This document shows positions 8,100 to 17,630 of a stretch of DNA of 64,000 bases, piece after piece. Within the stretch, counting starts at the first letter, position 1, and every line of letters begins with the position of its first letter. A model generated the notes under the pieces. It was not told the DNA's origin and ran no database searches. It was given only the letters and a program-made list of their open reading frames with translations. Origin of the DNA: Actinomycetes bacterium (GTDB lineage Bacteria; Actinomycetota; Thermoleophilia; RBG-16-64-13); NCBI GenBank assembly GCA_024637095.1, contig JAGXFV010000034.1, positions 163,427-227,426 of the forward strand, in the 5' to 3' direction. The position numbers and the translations under genes were made by a program.

Positions 8100-9526
8100 T
8101 CGAACTGAGCGCCAAAGAAGCCGGCAGGGCCCTCGGCGCCCAGGAGCTCGCTGCTCCGGTTTCCCGGGTGACCATCGACAGCCGCCAGGTGCGAGACGGG
8201 GACCTCTTCCTCGCTCTTGCCGGAGAGAACTTCGATGGCCACGACTTCTTGGAGGATGCCTTTCGCTCCGGAGCCGCAGGAGCTGTGGTTTCTTCTGCCA
8301 GATTCTCCGATCTCTCGGCGAGGGGGCTGGCTGCCGACCGGCTCTATCCGGTCGAGGATACCGTTCGCGCCCTGGGTGCCCTGGCCGGTGAGGTGCGAAG
8401 AAAGAGCGGCGCGCGGGTGATCGGCATTACCGGCAGCGTGGGAAAGACCACCACCAAGGACCTTATTGCCGGGATGGCGGCGCGTCGAGGCGCGGTGGTG
8501 GCCACAAGTGGCAACTACAACAACGAGATAGGCGTTCCGCTCACCCTCTTCGAGCTGACCGATCAGACCCGGACGCTGGTCGTGGAGATGGGCATGCGCG
8601 GCCTGGGGGAGATTGCCGAGTTATCCGAGGTCGTGCGTCCACACGTGGGGGTCGTCACCGGGGTGGCGCCCGTACACCTCGAGATCTTGGGAAGCCTGGA
8701 GGCGGTTGCGCGGGCCAAAACAGAGTTGCTGCATTCACTTGCTCCAGGGGGGAAGGCTGTGGTGCCTCAAGGCTCGGCGCTCATAGAGGCGGCGCTCGAG
8801 GGTCTCGACCGTGAAGTGGTGCGCTTTGCCTTCGAGGAGGGCGCGCCGGGTCCCGCCGACGTCCGTGGACGTCTGCTTGAGGCGTCAGGCAGCAGGGCTA
8901 AACTCGAAGTCGAGTGGCCGAAAGGTAAGGCTACAGTTGAGGTTGAGTGGGCGACTCCGGCCCGCTTGCGAAACGCGGTAGCCGCGGCCGCCGCAGTCTG
9001 GGCCGCCGGAATGCCCCTGGAAGAAGTTCTTGGAGGACTGGCCGAAGTCGGCTTCTCCGGATCGCGAGGTCAGGAGATCGAGGCCGGCGGCATCCTCGTT
9101 TTGGACGACTCCTATAACGCCAATCCCATTGCTGTGGAAGCCGCTCTCGAGCATCTCATCGCACGCGCGCGGGAGCTCGGGGGGAGGAGCGTCGCGGTTC
9201 TCGGGGACATGCTCGAGCTCGGCCCTTCGGCGCCGGACTATCACCGGATGACGGGGGAGGGCGCCGCTTCGCTAGGAGTGGAGCTTCTGGTCGCCGTCGG
9301 CCCCCTGGCCGAACACCTTCTTGCCGGCTACCGCAGAAAGGCTCCGGCAGGGGCGGGCGTCCACGTCCCCAATCCGACCGACGCGGCGGAGGAGGTTGCC
9401 CGGATCGTGCGGCCCGGCGACGTGGTTCTGGTCAAGGCTTCCCGCGGGCTGCGGCTGGAACGCGTGGTGGAACGGCTGATCGCCCGGAACGTGCAGACCC
9501 CAAACGGGGTCGCGACCCGTGGCTGA
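8096..9526 (+). CDS. murF: UDP-MurNAc-tripeptide:D-Ala-D-Ala ligase MurF
   Basis: MurF adds D-Ala-D-Ala to complete the UDP-MurNAc-pentapeptide. The ATP-binding loop GITGSVGKTTTKD, the motif SGNYNNEIGVPLT and the C-terminal motif DDSYNANP are all typical. The length is 476 aa. GTG 8096 overlaps the murE stop as GTGA, which indicates coupling; longer versions of the frame extend into murE and are unlikely. The gene ends 8 bp inside mraY. Confidence 0.94.
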   Translation: MIELSAKEAGRALGAQELAAPVSRVTIDSRQVRDGDLFLALAGENFDGHDFLEDAFRSGAAGAVVSSARFSDLSARGLAADRLYPVEDTVRALGALAGEVRRKSGARVIGITGSVGKTTTKDLIAGMAARRGAVVATSGNYNNEIGVPLTLFELTDQTRTLVVEMGMRGLGEIAELSEVVRPHVGVVTGVAPVHLEILGSLEAVARAKTELLHSLAPGGKAVVPQGSALIEAALEGLDREVVRFAFEEGAPGPADVRGRLLEASGSRAKLEVEWPKGKATVEVEWATPARLRNAVAAAAAVWAAGMPLEEVLGGLAEVGFSGSRGQEIEAGGILVLDDSYNANPIAVEAALEHLIARARELGGRSVAVLGDMLELGPSAPDYHRMTGEGAASLGVELLVAVGPLAEHLLAGYRRKAPAGAGVHVPNPTDAAEEVARIVRPGDVVLVKASRGLRLERVVERLIARNVQTPNGVATRG

Positions 9527-10493
9527 GATTCTCGCCGCGGGCATTCTCGCCATGCTGGTTTCGCTTCTGGCGGGTCCTTACTTCATCGAGTGGCTCCGGC
9601 GGCAGGGAATTGGCCAGAGTATCCGCGAGTTGGGGCCCGAAAGCCACAGCACCAAGGCGGGCACCCCCACCATGGGCGGCATGCTGATCCTGGTTGCGGC
9701 CGCGGTTCCCTATCTGCTGCTGGCCGAAAAGACGCCGCCAAGCGTGGTTGTGTTCGTCCTCACTTTCGGTTCGGGGGCTATAGGCTTCCTGGACGACTGG
9801 TCCAAGCTCAGCAACCGCAGGTCTTTGGGCCTGAACGGGCGCACGAAGATGCTGATGCAGTTGGTGCTGGTACTCCTGGTGGGCTGGGTCGCCATCCGCT
9901 TTGCCGGGGTGGAGAGCACTGTGCGCATGCCCCTGCTGGATATCTCCATCGCGTTTGGCGGGGTCTACTTCCTGGTGGTGTACTTCGTGATCGCGGGGAC
10001 GGCGAACGCGGTCAATCTGACGGATGGCCTCGACGGCTTGGCCGCGGGCACGGTCGCCATCTGTCTGCTGGTCTACACGGGCATCACCTTCCTACGCGGG
10101 GAGCCCGATCTGGCGATTCTCTCCGCCAGCCTGATGGGCGCCTGCGTGGGCTTTCTCTGGTACAACTCCTTCCCGGCCGATGTCTTCATGGGGGATACGG
10201 GTTCGTTGGCACTGGGCGCCGCCTTGGCCGGTCTCGCCGTCGTCACTGGAACCGAGTTCCTGCTCGTGTTGATCGGCGGCATCTTTGTGATCGAGGCCCT
10301 GAGCGTGATCATTCAGGTGATCAGCTTCCGCGTCTTCGGCAAGCGCGTCTTCCTGATGACGCCGATTCACCATCATTTCGAGCTCAAGAACTGGTCCGAG
10401 ACCAAGATCATCGTCCGCTTCTGGATAGTGACGGCCATCCTCGCGGGAACGGGCTTCACCGTTTTCTATATAGACATCACGCAGGGTCTGTGA
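9519..10493 (+). CDS. mraY: Phospho-MurNAc-pentapeptide transferase MraY
   Basis: MraY is an integral membrane enzyme that moves phospho-MurNAc-pentapeptide to undecaprenyl phosphate, forming lipid I. The protein is hydrophobic with about ten membrane helices. Family motifs are KAGTPTMGG, the acidic DDWSKL, NLTDGLDGLAAG and the His-rich MTPIHHHFEL. The length of 324 aa is typical. GTG 9519 overlaps murF by 8 bp. murD follows after 16 bp. Confidence 0.95.
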   Translation: MAEILAAGILAMLVSLLAGPYFIEWLRRQGIGQSIRELGPESHSTKAGTPTMGGMLILVAAAVPYLLLAEKTPPSVVVFVLTFGSGAIGFLDDWSKLSNRRSLGLNGRTKMLMQLVLVLLVGWVAIRFAGVESTVRMPLLDISIAFGGVYFLVVYFVIAGTANAVNLTDGLDGLAAGTVAICLLVYTGITFLRGEPDLAILSASLMGACVGFLWYNSFPADVFMGDTGSLALGAALAGLAVVTGTEFLLVLIGGIFVIEALSVIIQVISFRVFGKRVFLMTPIHHHFELKNWSETKIIVRFWIVTAILAGTGFTVFYIDITQGL

Positions 10494-10509
10494 GCGGGGG
10501 AGGACGGGC

Positions 10510-11961
10510 ATGAAGGATGGCGCGGAAGCAGCCCGCCGATACAGGGTCGGACCCGAGACCTCTCACCGGATACTTCCTGTGGAGATCGAGCGCATTCTAG
10601 TTCTGGGGGCCGGCCGGTCCGGCGTGGGGGCCGCCGAAGCTCTGGTGCGCCGTGGGCGCTCCGTAGTGCTTTCCGACAGCAAGCCGCGGGATGCCCTGGG
10701 GGATCTGAGCGCGCTCGAAGCGTCCGGCGTTGAAGTCGTGACCGGCGTCCAGGGCGATCACCTGCTCGAGGGGATTCAACTGGTGGTCAAGAGCCCCGGA
10801 GTCCCGGGAGAGGCACCGCTGGTGCGGAGGGCGCGCGAGACCCACATCCCCGTGTGGAGCGAGGTCGAACTGGCCTTCCGCCTGTTCCCCAATGTCTTTG
10901 TCGCGGTCACCGGCACCAACGGCAAGACCACCACCACCGCGATGCTGGGCCATCTGCTCGAACGGGATGGGCGGTCGATGAGGCTGGTGGGCAATATTGG
11001 CCAGGCGGTCACCTCGTTGGGCGCGGACCTGGATCCGGCCGAGGAGCTCGTGGTCGAGGTCTCGAGCTTCCAACTCGAGGACGTGCACGCCTTTCGCCCG
11101 GCGGTCGCCGTCTTCTTGAACCTGACCCCCGACCATCTCGATCGCCACCACACCATGGAAGCCTATGTGGCCACCAAGATGAAGCTCTTCGCCCGGCAGG
11201 GCCCGGGGGACGTGGCAGTGGTGAATGTGGGGGACCCTTACGGGGCCGCGCTCGTGGAGCAGTTGCGGGCGCATCCTCAGGGGCCCAGGGTGCTCACTTT
11301 CTCGCTGGAACCTCAGGTCGAGGTGGACTCCTGGGTGCAGGATAACCGGCTGATGCTGCTGGGAATGCCGGGTCCCGCCGTCGACGAACTGATTCTGCGT
11401 GGGAGCCACAACCTGGAGAACGCGCTTGCAGCCGGGACCGCCGCTCTCGCCCGCCGTGCCGATTTCGACCTCGTCTGCGCGGGGCTCAGGAGCTTTCCCG
11501 GAGTGCCGCATCGCCTTGCGCAGGCAGGAACTGTCGGGGGCATCTCGTATGTGAATGACAGCAAAGCGACCAACGTAGAGGCCACGCTCAAGGCGCTCGG
11601 CGCGTACCCCGAGGGAACTCACTTGATTCTGGGCGGCCGGGACAAGGGCTCGGACTACCGGCCGATCGCGCGAAACTGCGGCGGTTGCGTGGGGGTCTAC
11701 CTGCTGGGAGAGGCGGCTCCTCTCGTTCGGGATGCCTTTGCCGAGGTCGCGGCCGAGGCGGGCGAGGGACTCTCGATGTCGCCGCCGGTCGAGGACTGCG
11801 GCGATCTGGAATCCGCGGTCGCACGGGCGACGGAGCGTGCGCTTCCCGGCCAGGTGGTCTTGCTGGCCCCGGCGTGCGCCAGCTTCGACCAGTACGGGAG
11901 CTTCGAGGAACGCGGAGAGCATTTCATCCAATTGGTGCGCGATCTCGAGAAGAAGGCATGA
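10510..11961 (+). CDS. murD: UDP-MurNAc-L-Ala:D-Glu ligase MurD
   Basis: MurD adds D-glutamate to UDP-MurNAc-L-alanine in the cytoplasm. The N-terminal Rossmann-like motif VLGAGRSGVGAAEAL, the ATP loop VTGTNGKTTTTAML and the motif NDSKATN are present. A GGGAGG Shine-Dalgarno precedes ATG 10510. Compared with most MurD proteins there are about 25 extra residues before the first beta strand. The stop overlaps the ftsW start as ATGA. Confidence 0.94.
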   Translation: MKDGAEAARRYRVGPETSHRILPVEIERILVLGAGRSGVGAAEALVRRGRSVVLSDSKPRDALGDLSALEASGVEVVTGVQGDHLLEGIQLVVKSPGVPGEAPLVRRARETHIPVWSEVELAFRLFPNVFVAVTGTNGKTTTTAMLGHLLERDGRSMRLVGNIGQAVTSLGADLDPAEELVVEVSSFQLEDVHAFRPAVAVFLNLTPDHLDRHHTMEAYVATKMKLFARQGPGDVAVVNVGDPYGAALVEQLRAHPQGPRVLTFSLEPQVEVDSWVQDNRLMLLGMPGPAVDELILRGSHNLENALAAGTAALARRADFDLVCAGLRSFPGVPHRLAQAGTVGGISYVNDSKATNVEATLKALGAYPEGTHLILGGRDKGSDYRPIARNCGGCVGVYLLGEAAPLVRDAFAEVAAEAGEGLSMSPPVEDCGDLESAVARATERALPGQVVLLAPACASFDQYGSFEERGEHFIQLVRDLEKKA

Positions 11962-13268
11962 GGCAGACTCGATTCAAAGGCGAGGCGGAAACCCGCGCGG
12001 CCGAACGGCAGGCGCAGGCCGTCGAGCGCGCAGAGCAGGCTGAGGTACAGGAACCGGTGTGGGCGTATCGGCTCACCTGGGCCTCCGTGCTTCTGCTGCT
12101 GGCCTTCGGACTGCTGATGGTGTTCTCGGCCTCGTCCGTCGTCGGCCTGTTTCGAGAAAACGAGGATGGGTTCTACTTCCTGCGACAGCAGGCGATCACT
12201 GCGGCGGCTGGGCTCATCCTGCTCTTCGGGATTTCCCGCTTGGACTACCGACGGCTGAGGCCGCTTTCGTTTCTCGGATTGGGATTTGCGGCCTTGCTGC
12301 TTATTCTGGTGCGCGTGCCCGGCGTGGGCAGCGAAGCCGGCGGGGCCACCCGTTGGCTGGAACTGGGTTTCATCTCCCTGCAGCCTTCGGAGTTCGCCAA
12401 GCTCGCCGTCGTCGTGTTTGGGGCCCACGTCCTCTCGAGCCGTCGGATCCTCAGGGGGGACCAGGGGGCCATGTTCCTCCGGCTGGTCCCGCCGGTCGGA
12501 GCACTCTGCCTTCTTATTCTGCTCCAGCCGGACCTGGGGACCACGGTGATGGTGGGGATGATCCTGCTGGGACTGCTGTGGGTGGCCGGGATGGGCAGGG
12601 TTCAATGGTTCGGGCTGAGCGGCACCGCTTTCGCTTTCGCCGCGCTGATGATCGCCACCGCGGATTACCGCCGCCAGCGTTTCCTGGCCTTTCTCGACCC
12701 CTTCGCCGACGCTCAGGATTCGGGATTCCAGATCGTCCAGGCTCTGATCGCCATCGGCAGCGGAGGCTTGTTCGGCGTGGGGCCGGGACAGAGCGTGCAG
12801 AAGTTCAGTTACCTGCCGGAGGCCCACACGGACATGATCTTCGCGATCGTCGGCGAGGAGTTCGGCCTGTTGGGCATAACCGCGGTGATCGCGCTCTTTG
12901 CGGCGCTGCTGCTTTCGGCCTGGAGGATCGCGCGTGGCTGCGCGGACCCCTTTGGCAAGTATCTGGTGGCTGGGACCGTGTTCCTCATCGGGGGGCAGGC
13001 TTTGCTCAACATGGGCGGGGTAATGGCCGCACTCCCGCTGACGGGCGTACCGCTCCCCTTCATCAGCTTTGGGCGCACCAACCTCCTCGTTGTGCTTGCG
13101 GCTGTCGGGATAATCTTGTCCGTAGCCCGTCACTGCCCCCTGGAAGCGGCTTCCGGACCGGCCTCGGCCTCATCAAACCAACCGAAAGAAACGCTGGACA
13201 ATGTCACGTATCTTGATCGCCGGAGGCGGAACGGCGGGACACGTCGTCCCCGCCCTAGCCATAGCTGA
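11958..13268 (+). CDS. ftsW: Septal peptidoglycan polymerase FtsW (SEDS family)
   Basis: FtsW is a multi-pass SEDS glycosyltransferase that polymerises lipid II at the septum with FtsI. After a charged N-terminus of about 35 residues there are around ten membrane helices. Typical motifs are GGATRWLELG, LQPSEFAKL, LPEAHTDMIFA and the C-terminal LPFISFG. The start ATG 11958 overlaps the murD stop. The last about 22 codons (a basic Arg-rich tail) overlap murG by 68 bp, an unusually long overlap for this cluster. The length is 436 aa. Confidence 0.94.
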   Translation: MRQTRFKGEAETRAAERQAQAVERAEQAEVQEPVWAYRLTWASVLLLLAFGLLMVFSASSVVGLFRENEDGFYFLRQQAITAAAGLILLFGISRLDYRRLRPLSFLGLGFAALLLILVRVPGVGSEAGGATRWLELGFISLQPSEFAKLAVVVFGAHVLSSRRILRGDQGAMFLRLVPPVGALCLLILLQPDLGTTVMVGMILLGLLWVAGMGRVQWFGLSGTAFAFAALMIATADYRRQRFLAFLDPFADAQDSGFQIVQALIAIGSGGLFGVGPGQSVQKFSYLPEAHTDMIFAIVGEEFGLLGITAVIALFAALLLSAWRIARGCADPFGKYLVAGTVFLIGGQALLNMGGVMAALPLTGVPLPFISFGRTNLLVVLAAVGIILSVARHCPLEAASGPASASSNQPKETLDNVTYLDRRRRNGGTRRPRPSHS

Positions 13269-14289
13269 TGTCCTTAAGGAAAAGGGCTTTGAGGTGCACT
13301 TCTGCGGTGGCCCTCAGGGCATGGAACGGGAACTCGTCCCCAAGGCCGGCTACCCCTTCCATCCCGTCCGCATCCGCGGCTTCGAGCGGCGCCTGGGACT
13401 GGGCACGCTACGCACGCTCCTCTCCTTGCCCGTGGCCGCCTGGGATGCCTGGCAGGCGCTGCGCCGAGTCCGCCCGGCGTGCGTCATAGGCGTCGGAGCC
13501 TACGCCTCCGGGCCGGTGGTGGCGGAGGCCGCAGTGCTGAGGCGCATTCCCAGCCTGGCAGTGGAGATGGATGCTCATCTGGGTTGGACCAACCGTATCC
13601 TTAGCCTGCTTGTGGACCGGGTGTGCCTGTCGTTTCCCGGAGCTCATGCCGAAGGGGGCAAGTTTGTCTTCACCGGGCGCCCGGTTCGCCCGGAGTTGCT
13701 GAGGGCCATCCCCGAAGAGGGCCGGGAACGGTTTGGGGTCGAGGAGGGGCTTCCCGTGGTCCTGGTGTTTGGGGGCAGTCTGGGAGCACCCACGGTCAAC
13801 CGGGAGGCTTTTGCCGCCTTCAGCGCAGAGCCGACCCCGTACACGGTGCTTCACGTCACCGGCAGCCGCAACTTCGATGCGCTCGAGGAGCGGCACCGCC
13901 GGGATAACCACAACCCCCGCTACCGAATCTATCCCTACCTGGACGACTTCGCCTCGGCGCTGGCCGCCGCCGACGTCGCGGTGGCCCGGGCCGGCGGCTC
14001 GGTTGCAGAACTCCTCGCCCGCGGGGTTCCCTCGGTGCTGGTGCCCTTCCCGCTCGCCACGGCAGATCACCAGACCAAGAACGCGCGCATGCTCGAGAAA
14101 GAGGGCGCGGCAGTGATGATCCCGGACAGCGAGCTGACCTCAACGCGGCTGACCTCCGCCGTGGAGGAGCTCTTGGAGCCCGCGGTTCATCGGCGGATGT
14201 CGGACGCGGCCCTCGTTCTCGCCCGGCCGGACGCGGCTACCCGGATCGCCGAGCAGGTAGTACAATTGACCGGCACCGCGGGTGCTTGA
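13201..14289 (+). CDS. murG: GlcNAc transferase MurG (lipid II synthesis)
   Basis: MurG adds GlcNAc to lipid I on the inner membrane face, making lipid II. It is a GT-B glycosyltransferase. The N-terminal glycine-rich loop IAGGGTAGHVVPALA, the middle motif VFGGSLGA and the C-terminal sugar-nucleotide segment ARAGGSVAELLARGVPSVLVPFP are clear. The length is 362 aa. ATG 13201 lies inside the ftsW 3' end. The gene overlaps murC by 8 bp. Confidence 0.95.
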   Translation: MSRILIAGGGTAGHVVPALAIADVLKEKGFEVHFCGGPQGMERELVPKAGYPFHPVRIRGFERRLGLGTLRTLLSLPVAAWDAWQALRRVRPACVIGVGAYASGPVVAEAAVLRRIPSLAVEMDAHLGWTNRILSLLVDRVCLSFPGAHAEGGKFVFTGRPVRPELLRAIPEEGRERFGVEEGLPVVLVFGGSLGAPTVNREAFAAFSAEPTPYTVLHVTGSRNFDALEERHRRDNHNPRYRIYPYLDDFASALAAADVAVARAGGSVAELLARGVPSVLVPFPLATADHQTKNARMLEKEGAAVMIPDSELTSTRLTSAVEELLEPAVHRRMSDAALVLARPDAATRIAEQVVQLTGTAGA

Positions 14290-15688
14290 TATGACTCAAA
14301 CCACCATCCCACCCAACTCCTCGCTCGCCCGTTTTCCGCGCCTTCATTTCATTGGGATCGGTGGTGCGGGAATGAGCGGGATCGCCCTCGTGCTCAAAGG
14401 ACGCGGCCACGAGATCGCCGGCTCCGACCTGAAGCCCTCCCGGTACGTCACCCTCCTCGAAGAGGCGGATATCAAGGTTTCCATCGGCCACCATCCACGG
14501 AACATCGATCATCCCGATGTCGTGGTGATTTCTTCGGCCATCCCCGAGCACAACGAGGAACTCAAGGAAGCCCACCGGCTTGGTCTCCCCGTGGTAAAGC
14601 GTGCCCAGGCGCTGGGCTGGCTGATGGAGAGCGGACGCGGGATCGCTGTTTGCGGGACGCACGGCAAGACCACCACCACTTCAATGATGAGCCGCGCGTT
14701 GGTCGACGCGGGAGAAGATCCCACCTTCCTGGTCGGGGGCGAACTCAACGACCTGGGCTCCAACGCCCGTCACGGCTGGGGCGAGTTCGTGGTCTGCGAA
14801 GCGGACGAGTCGGATGGCTCCCTGCTTCTGCTTCGCCCGGAAGTCGCGGTGATCACCAACTTGGAACTGGACCATCACAGCCACTACCTGCACGTGGACG
14901 ACGTCGAGGCGGTGTTTCGCGAGTTCCTCGTTACCCTTCCCCCTGACGGGATGCTGGTCTACTGGGGCGACGATCCCCGCTTGGCCAATCTGGCCCAGGG
15001 CATCGACGTGGCCACCTGCTCTTATGGTTTGACCCCGGGGCGCGACTACGAAGCCCGCGAGTTGGTGCTGGACCACGGCGGCAGCCGCTTTGAGGTATGG
15101 CGCCGGGGCCATCGGCTGGTCTCGGCTGAACTGGCGATTCCCGGCGAGCACAATGCGCTCAATGCCCTGGCGGCCTTTGCCACGCTGGTCGAGCTCGGGC
15201 TATCGCCTAACACTGTGGCCGAGTCACTGGCCGGTTTCAGCGGCGCGGTGCGACGCTTTCAATGGAAAGGCGAGCGTAACGGCGTCAGCGTGGTCGACGA
15301 CTACGCCCACCACCCCACCGAGTTAAGAGCGACGCTCCGGGCGGCACGGACGGGTGACTGGGATCGGATCGTGGCGGTCTTCCAGCCTCATCTGTATTCG
15401 CGCACTCGTTATCTTCACCAGGAATTCGCCGACGCGCTGCTCGAGGCGGATCTACCCGTGGTCACCGACGTCTACGGCGCCCGTGAGGAGCCGCAGCCCG
15501 GCGTCAGCGGCAAGCTGATCATCAACGACATCCTGGACGCGAACCCGCACGCGCCCGCGGTCTACCTGCCCCGACTTTCCTCGATCGTCGAGTTCCTCGA
15601 GGCGCAGACGAGGCCGGGAGACCTGGTTCTGACCATGGGCGCCGGCGATGTTCACCGGGTCGGGGAGCGCTTCCTCGAATCCACCTAG
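14282..15688 (+). CDS. murC: UDP-MurNAc:L-alanine ligase MurC
   Basis: MurC adds the first amino acid, L-alanine, to UDP-MurNAc. The N-terminal motif HFIGIGGAGMSGIA, the ATP loop CGTHGKTTTTSMM, EADESDGS and the motif VDDYAHHPTE are all present. The length is 468 aa. GTG 14282 overlaps murG by 8 bp; an ATG three codons later (14291) is an alternative. A TACAAT hexamer lies at 14261-14266 but is too far from the start for the leaderless pattern seen at murE. Confidence 0.95.
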   Translation: MLDMTQTTIPPNSSLARFPRLHFIGIGGAGMSGIALVLKGRGHEIAGSDLKPSRYVTLLEEADIKVSIGHHPRNIDHPDVVVISSAIPEHNEELKEAHRLGLPVVKRAQALGWLMESGRGIAVCGTHGKTTTTSMMSRALVDAGEDPTFLVGGELNDLGSNARHGWGEFVVCEADESDGSLLLLRPEVAVITNLELDHHSHYLHVDDVEAVFREFLVTLPPDGMLVYWGDDPRLANLAQGIDVATCSYGLTPGRDYEARELVLDHGGSRFEVWRRGHRLVSAELAIPGEHNALNALAAFATLVELGLSPNTVAESLAGFSGAVRRFQWKGERNGVSVVDDYAHHPTELRATLRAARTGDWDRIVAVFQPHLYSRTRYLHQEFADALLEADLPVVTDVYGAREEPQPGVSGKLIINDILDANPHAPAVYLPRLSSIVEFLEAQTRPGDLVLTMGAGDVHRVGERFLEST

Positions 15689-16646
15689 GCTTCGCGTGAA
15701 TCCTCCTTCGGCCGAACTCCTGGCCCGCCTGCGCGCCGTTCCCGAGCTTCGGGTGTGGCCCGGGGCCCCGCTTGCGCCTTTCACTACTTTCGGCTCAGGA
15801 GGCCGGGCCAAAGTCTTGCTCACCCCGGAGGATCCGGAGTCGTTGGTCGAGGCTCTGGCCATCCTGCGCGACGCCGAGATGAGCTGGTCGGTGCTGGGCG
15901 CCGGTTCGAACGTGCTGGTGGCCGATCAGGGATATCCCGGGGCGGTGATCAGCCTCGGCCGCGAATTTGCATATCTGCAAGAGGACCATCCCCATCCGGC
16001 TTTGGTGGTGGGGGCCGGGCTTTCTCTTCCCCGTCTCGCGGTGCAGGCCGCGGACCGGGGGCTGTGCGGACTCGAGTTTACCTGCGGCATTCCCGGGAGC
16101 GTGGGCGGAGCTGTGGCGATGAACGCCGGGGCGCACGGGGCCAACCTGGAACAGGTGGTGACCGATGTGCAGATCGCCGACCCTGAGGGGCTTCACCGCG
16201 TAGACGGGCGCGACCTGGAGTGGCGCTACCGCCATTGTGGCCTTCCTCCGGACGCAGTAGTCACGGCCGTTCGCCTAGAACTCGGGGCAGCCGATAGGCA
16301 GGAAATCCTCATCCGGCACCGTACCTTCCAGCAGGCCCGCCGGCGCACTCAGCCGCGCGGGGTCCGCAATTTCGGCAGTGCTTTCAAGAACCCCGAGGGC
16401 GAAGCTGCGGGCCGGCTGCTCGAGTCTGCGGGGCTGAAGGGGATTAGGCGGGGAGGAGCGCAAATCAGCACCGTGCACGCCAATTTCGTCACCAATGTGG
16501 ATGACGCTTCCACTCGGGACGCGCTCGACCTCATGACCATCATGCGCGAGTCGGTCTGGGCCAAGCACAGGATAGCCCTCGATCCGGAGGTCAGACTTCT
16601 GGGCGCCATATTTCCCTGGCAGCGGGCCGGGAACCAGGCCAGGTGA
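15648..16646 (+). CDS. murB: UDP-N-acetylenolpyruvoylglucosamine reductase MurB
   Basis: MurB is the FAD-dependent reductase that makes UDP-MurNAc. The FAD-binding segments LGAGSNVLV and GIPGSVGGAVAMNAGAHG, the motif NFGSAFKNP and the C-terminal STVHANFVTN are seen, consistent with the shorter type II MurB of Gram-positives. ATG 15648 overlaps murC by 41 bp; GTG 15696, just after the murC stop, is an equally possible start since the first 16 residues look unconserved. It overlaps ftsQ as GTGA. Confidence 0.92.
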   Translation: MFTGSGSASSNPPRLRVNPPSAELLARLRAVPELRVWPGAPLAPFTTFGSGGRAKVLLTPEDPESLVEALAILRDAEMSWSVLGAGSNVLVADQGYPGAVISLGREFAYLQEDHPHPALVVGAGLSLPRLAVQAADRGLCGLEFTCGIPGSVGGAVAMNAGAHGANLEQVVTDVQIADPEGLHRVDGRDLEWRYRHCGLPPDAVVTAVRLELGAADRQEILIRHRTFQQARRRTQPRGVRNFGSAFKNPEGEAAGRLLESAGLKGIRRGGAQISTVHANFVTNVDDASTRDALDLMTIMRESVWAKHRIALDPEVRLLGAIFPWQRAGNQAR

Positions 16647-17479
16647 TTGGCACAACGACAAAGGCGGCCGATGGAGGCACGGCGGGACGGCCGACTACGG
16701 TCTCTTCTGGAAGCGCAGCGACTGTCGGCGGGCGGTTCAGGCGGCACATTCTTGGCTGGTGGAGCCTGATGGTGCTGTTGGTCGCCATCGCCGCCGTGTT
16801 GGGCTTTCTCTGGCTGCGCTCATCCGACGTGTTCGCCTTGGAGGAGCTGGCCCTGCCCGAACCCCGTTACGTCGCCCCGGAAGAAGTTAGCGAGGTGTTG
16901 GCCCCCTACGCCCACGAGAGCCTTCTGGCTTTGCCCCTGGAGGAGATCCGCTCCCGGCTCGAGGCGATACCCTACGTGCGCACGGCTTCATTGCACCGCG
17001 GCCTGCCTCATTCACTGCGGGTTGAGCTTGAAGAACACGAGCCTTGGGCCCGCGTCAGGGGCAAGGAAGGGGACTGGTTGGTGGCGGCGGACGGGACCAT
17101 CCTGGAGAAACTCGGCGGGGAGAACGGTTCGTCGGCAGAAGAACCCAGTGCGATGCCTTTGCTGGTGCCTGCGGAGCCCACCCAGTTGCAGGTCGGGCGG
17201 CACGTGAGCGAGCTGGTGCTGAGTTCGCTCGAGGCAATTCGCGGTTTGGAGGCGAACTGGCCGGCGGACTACCCGGTGAAGAGGGTGACGGTCACGGCCG
17301 GGGGCGATCTCTCGGTGTGGTTGGAATCGGGCACCGAGTTGAGGCTGGGCGAACCCAGTGAGGTGGAGTCAAAGTTGACTGTCGCCCGGGAGATTATGAA
17401 GGTGTACTCGAGGGACGGAGGAACTCCGGCCTACATCGACGTGCAGTTGCCTTCACGCCCGGTGGCAAAGGCTAGATAA
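16643..17479 (+). CDS. ftsQ: Cell division protein FtsQ (POTRA domain)
   Basis: FtsQ is a bitopic divisome protein linking FtsL/FtsB. A short, Thr/Gly-rich cytoplasmic N-terminus is followed by one membrane helix (LMVLLVAIAAVLGFLWL, about residues 42-58) and an extracytoplasmic POTRA-like region. Typical segments include PYVRTASLHRGLPHSLRVEL, then the FtsQ/DivIB domain (DGTILEK). The length is 278 aa. GTG 16643 overlaps the murB stop. About 150 bp of non-coding DNA, with no convincing promoter hexamers, separates it from ftsZ. Confidence 0.88.
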   Translation: MIGTTTKAADGGTAGRPTTVSSGSAATVGGRFRRHILGWWSLMVLLVAIAAVLGFLWLRSSDVFALEELALPEPRYVAPEEVSEVLAPYAHESLLALPLEEIRSRLEAIPYVRTASLHRGLPHSLRVELEEHEPWARVRGKEGDWLVAADGTILEKLGGENGSSAEEPSAMPLLVPAEPTQLQVGRHVSELVLSSLEAIRGLEANWPADYPVKRVTVTAGGDLSVWLESGTELRLGEPSEVESKLTVAREIMKVYSRDGGTPAYIDVQLPSRPVAKAR

Positions 17480-17630
17480 AAGGTGATATCGTCGCGAGTA
17501 AGGCTCAACCCTGAGTTGGCTCTTTCCGACAAAGGCTAAAGCAAAGGTTTAAGGTTCGGAGTTTTGCGGTCGGGGATTGGCTCACGCAGCCGTCCACGGA
17601 TGTAGACCTCGAGGGAGGTAGACGGACATC

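Noticed and set aside
10597..11931. A 444-codon minus-strand frame opposite murD
   Set aside because: No recognisable domain and a composition typical of antisense GC-rich coding DNA; murD motifs are complete on the other strand.
11697..13133. A 478-codon minus-strand frame opposite ftsW
   Set aside because: Gln/His/Arg-rich antisense translation; ftsW is clear on the + strand.
14261..14266. TACAAT upstream of murC as an internal promoter
   Set aside because: It lies inside murG, 15 nt before GTG 14282, with no -35 or extended -10. Too weak to call.
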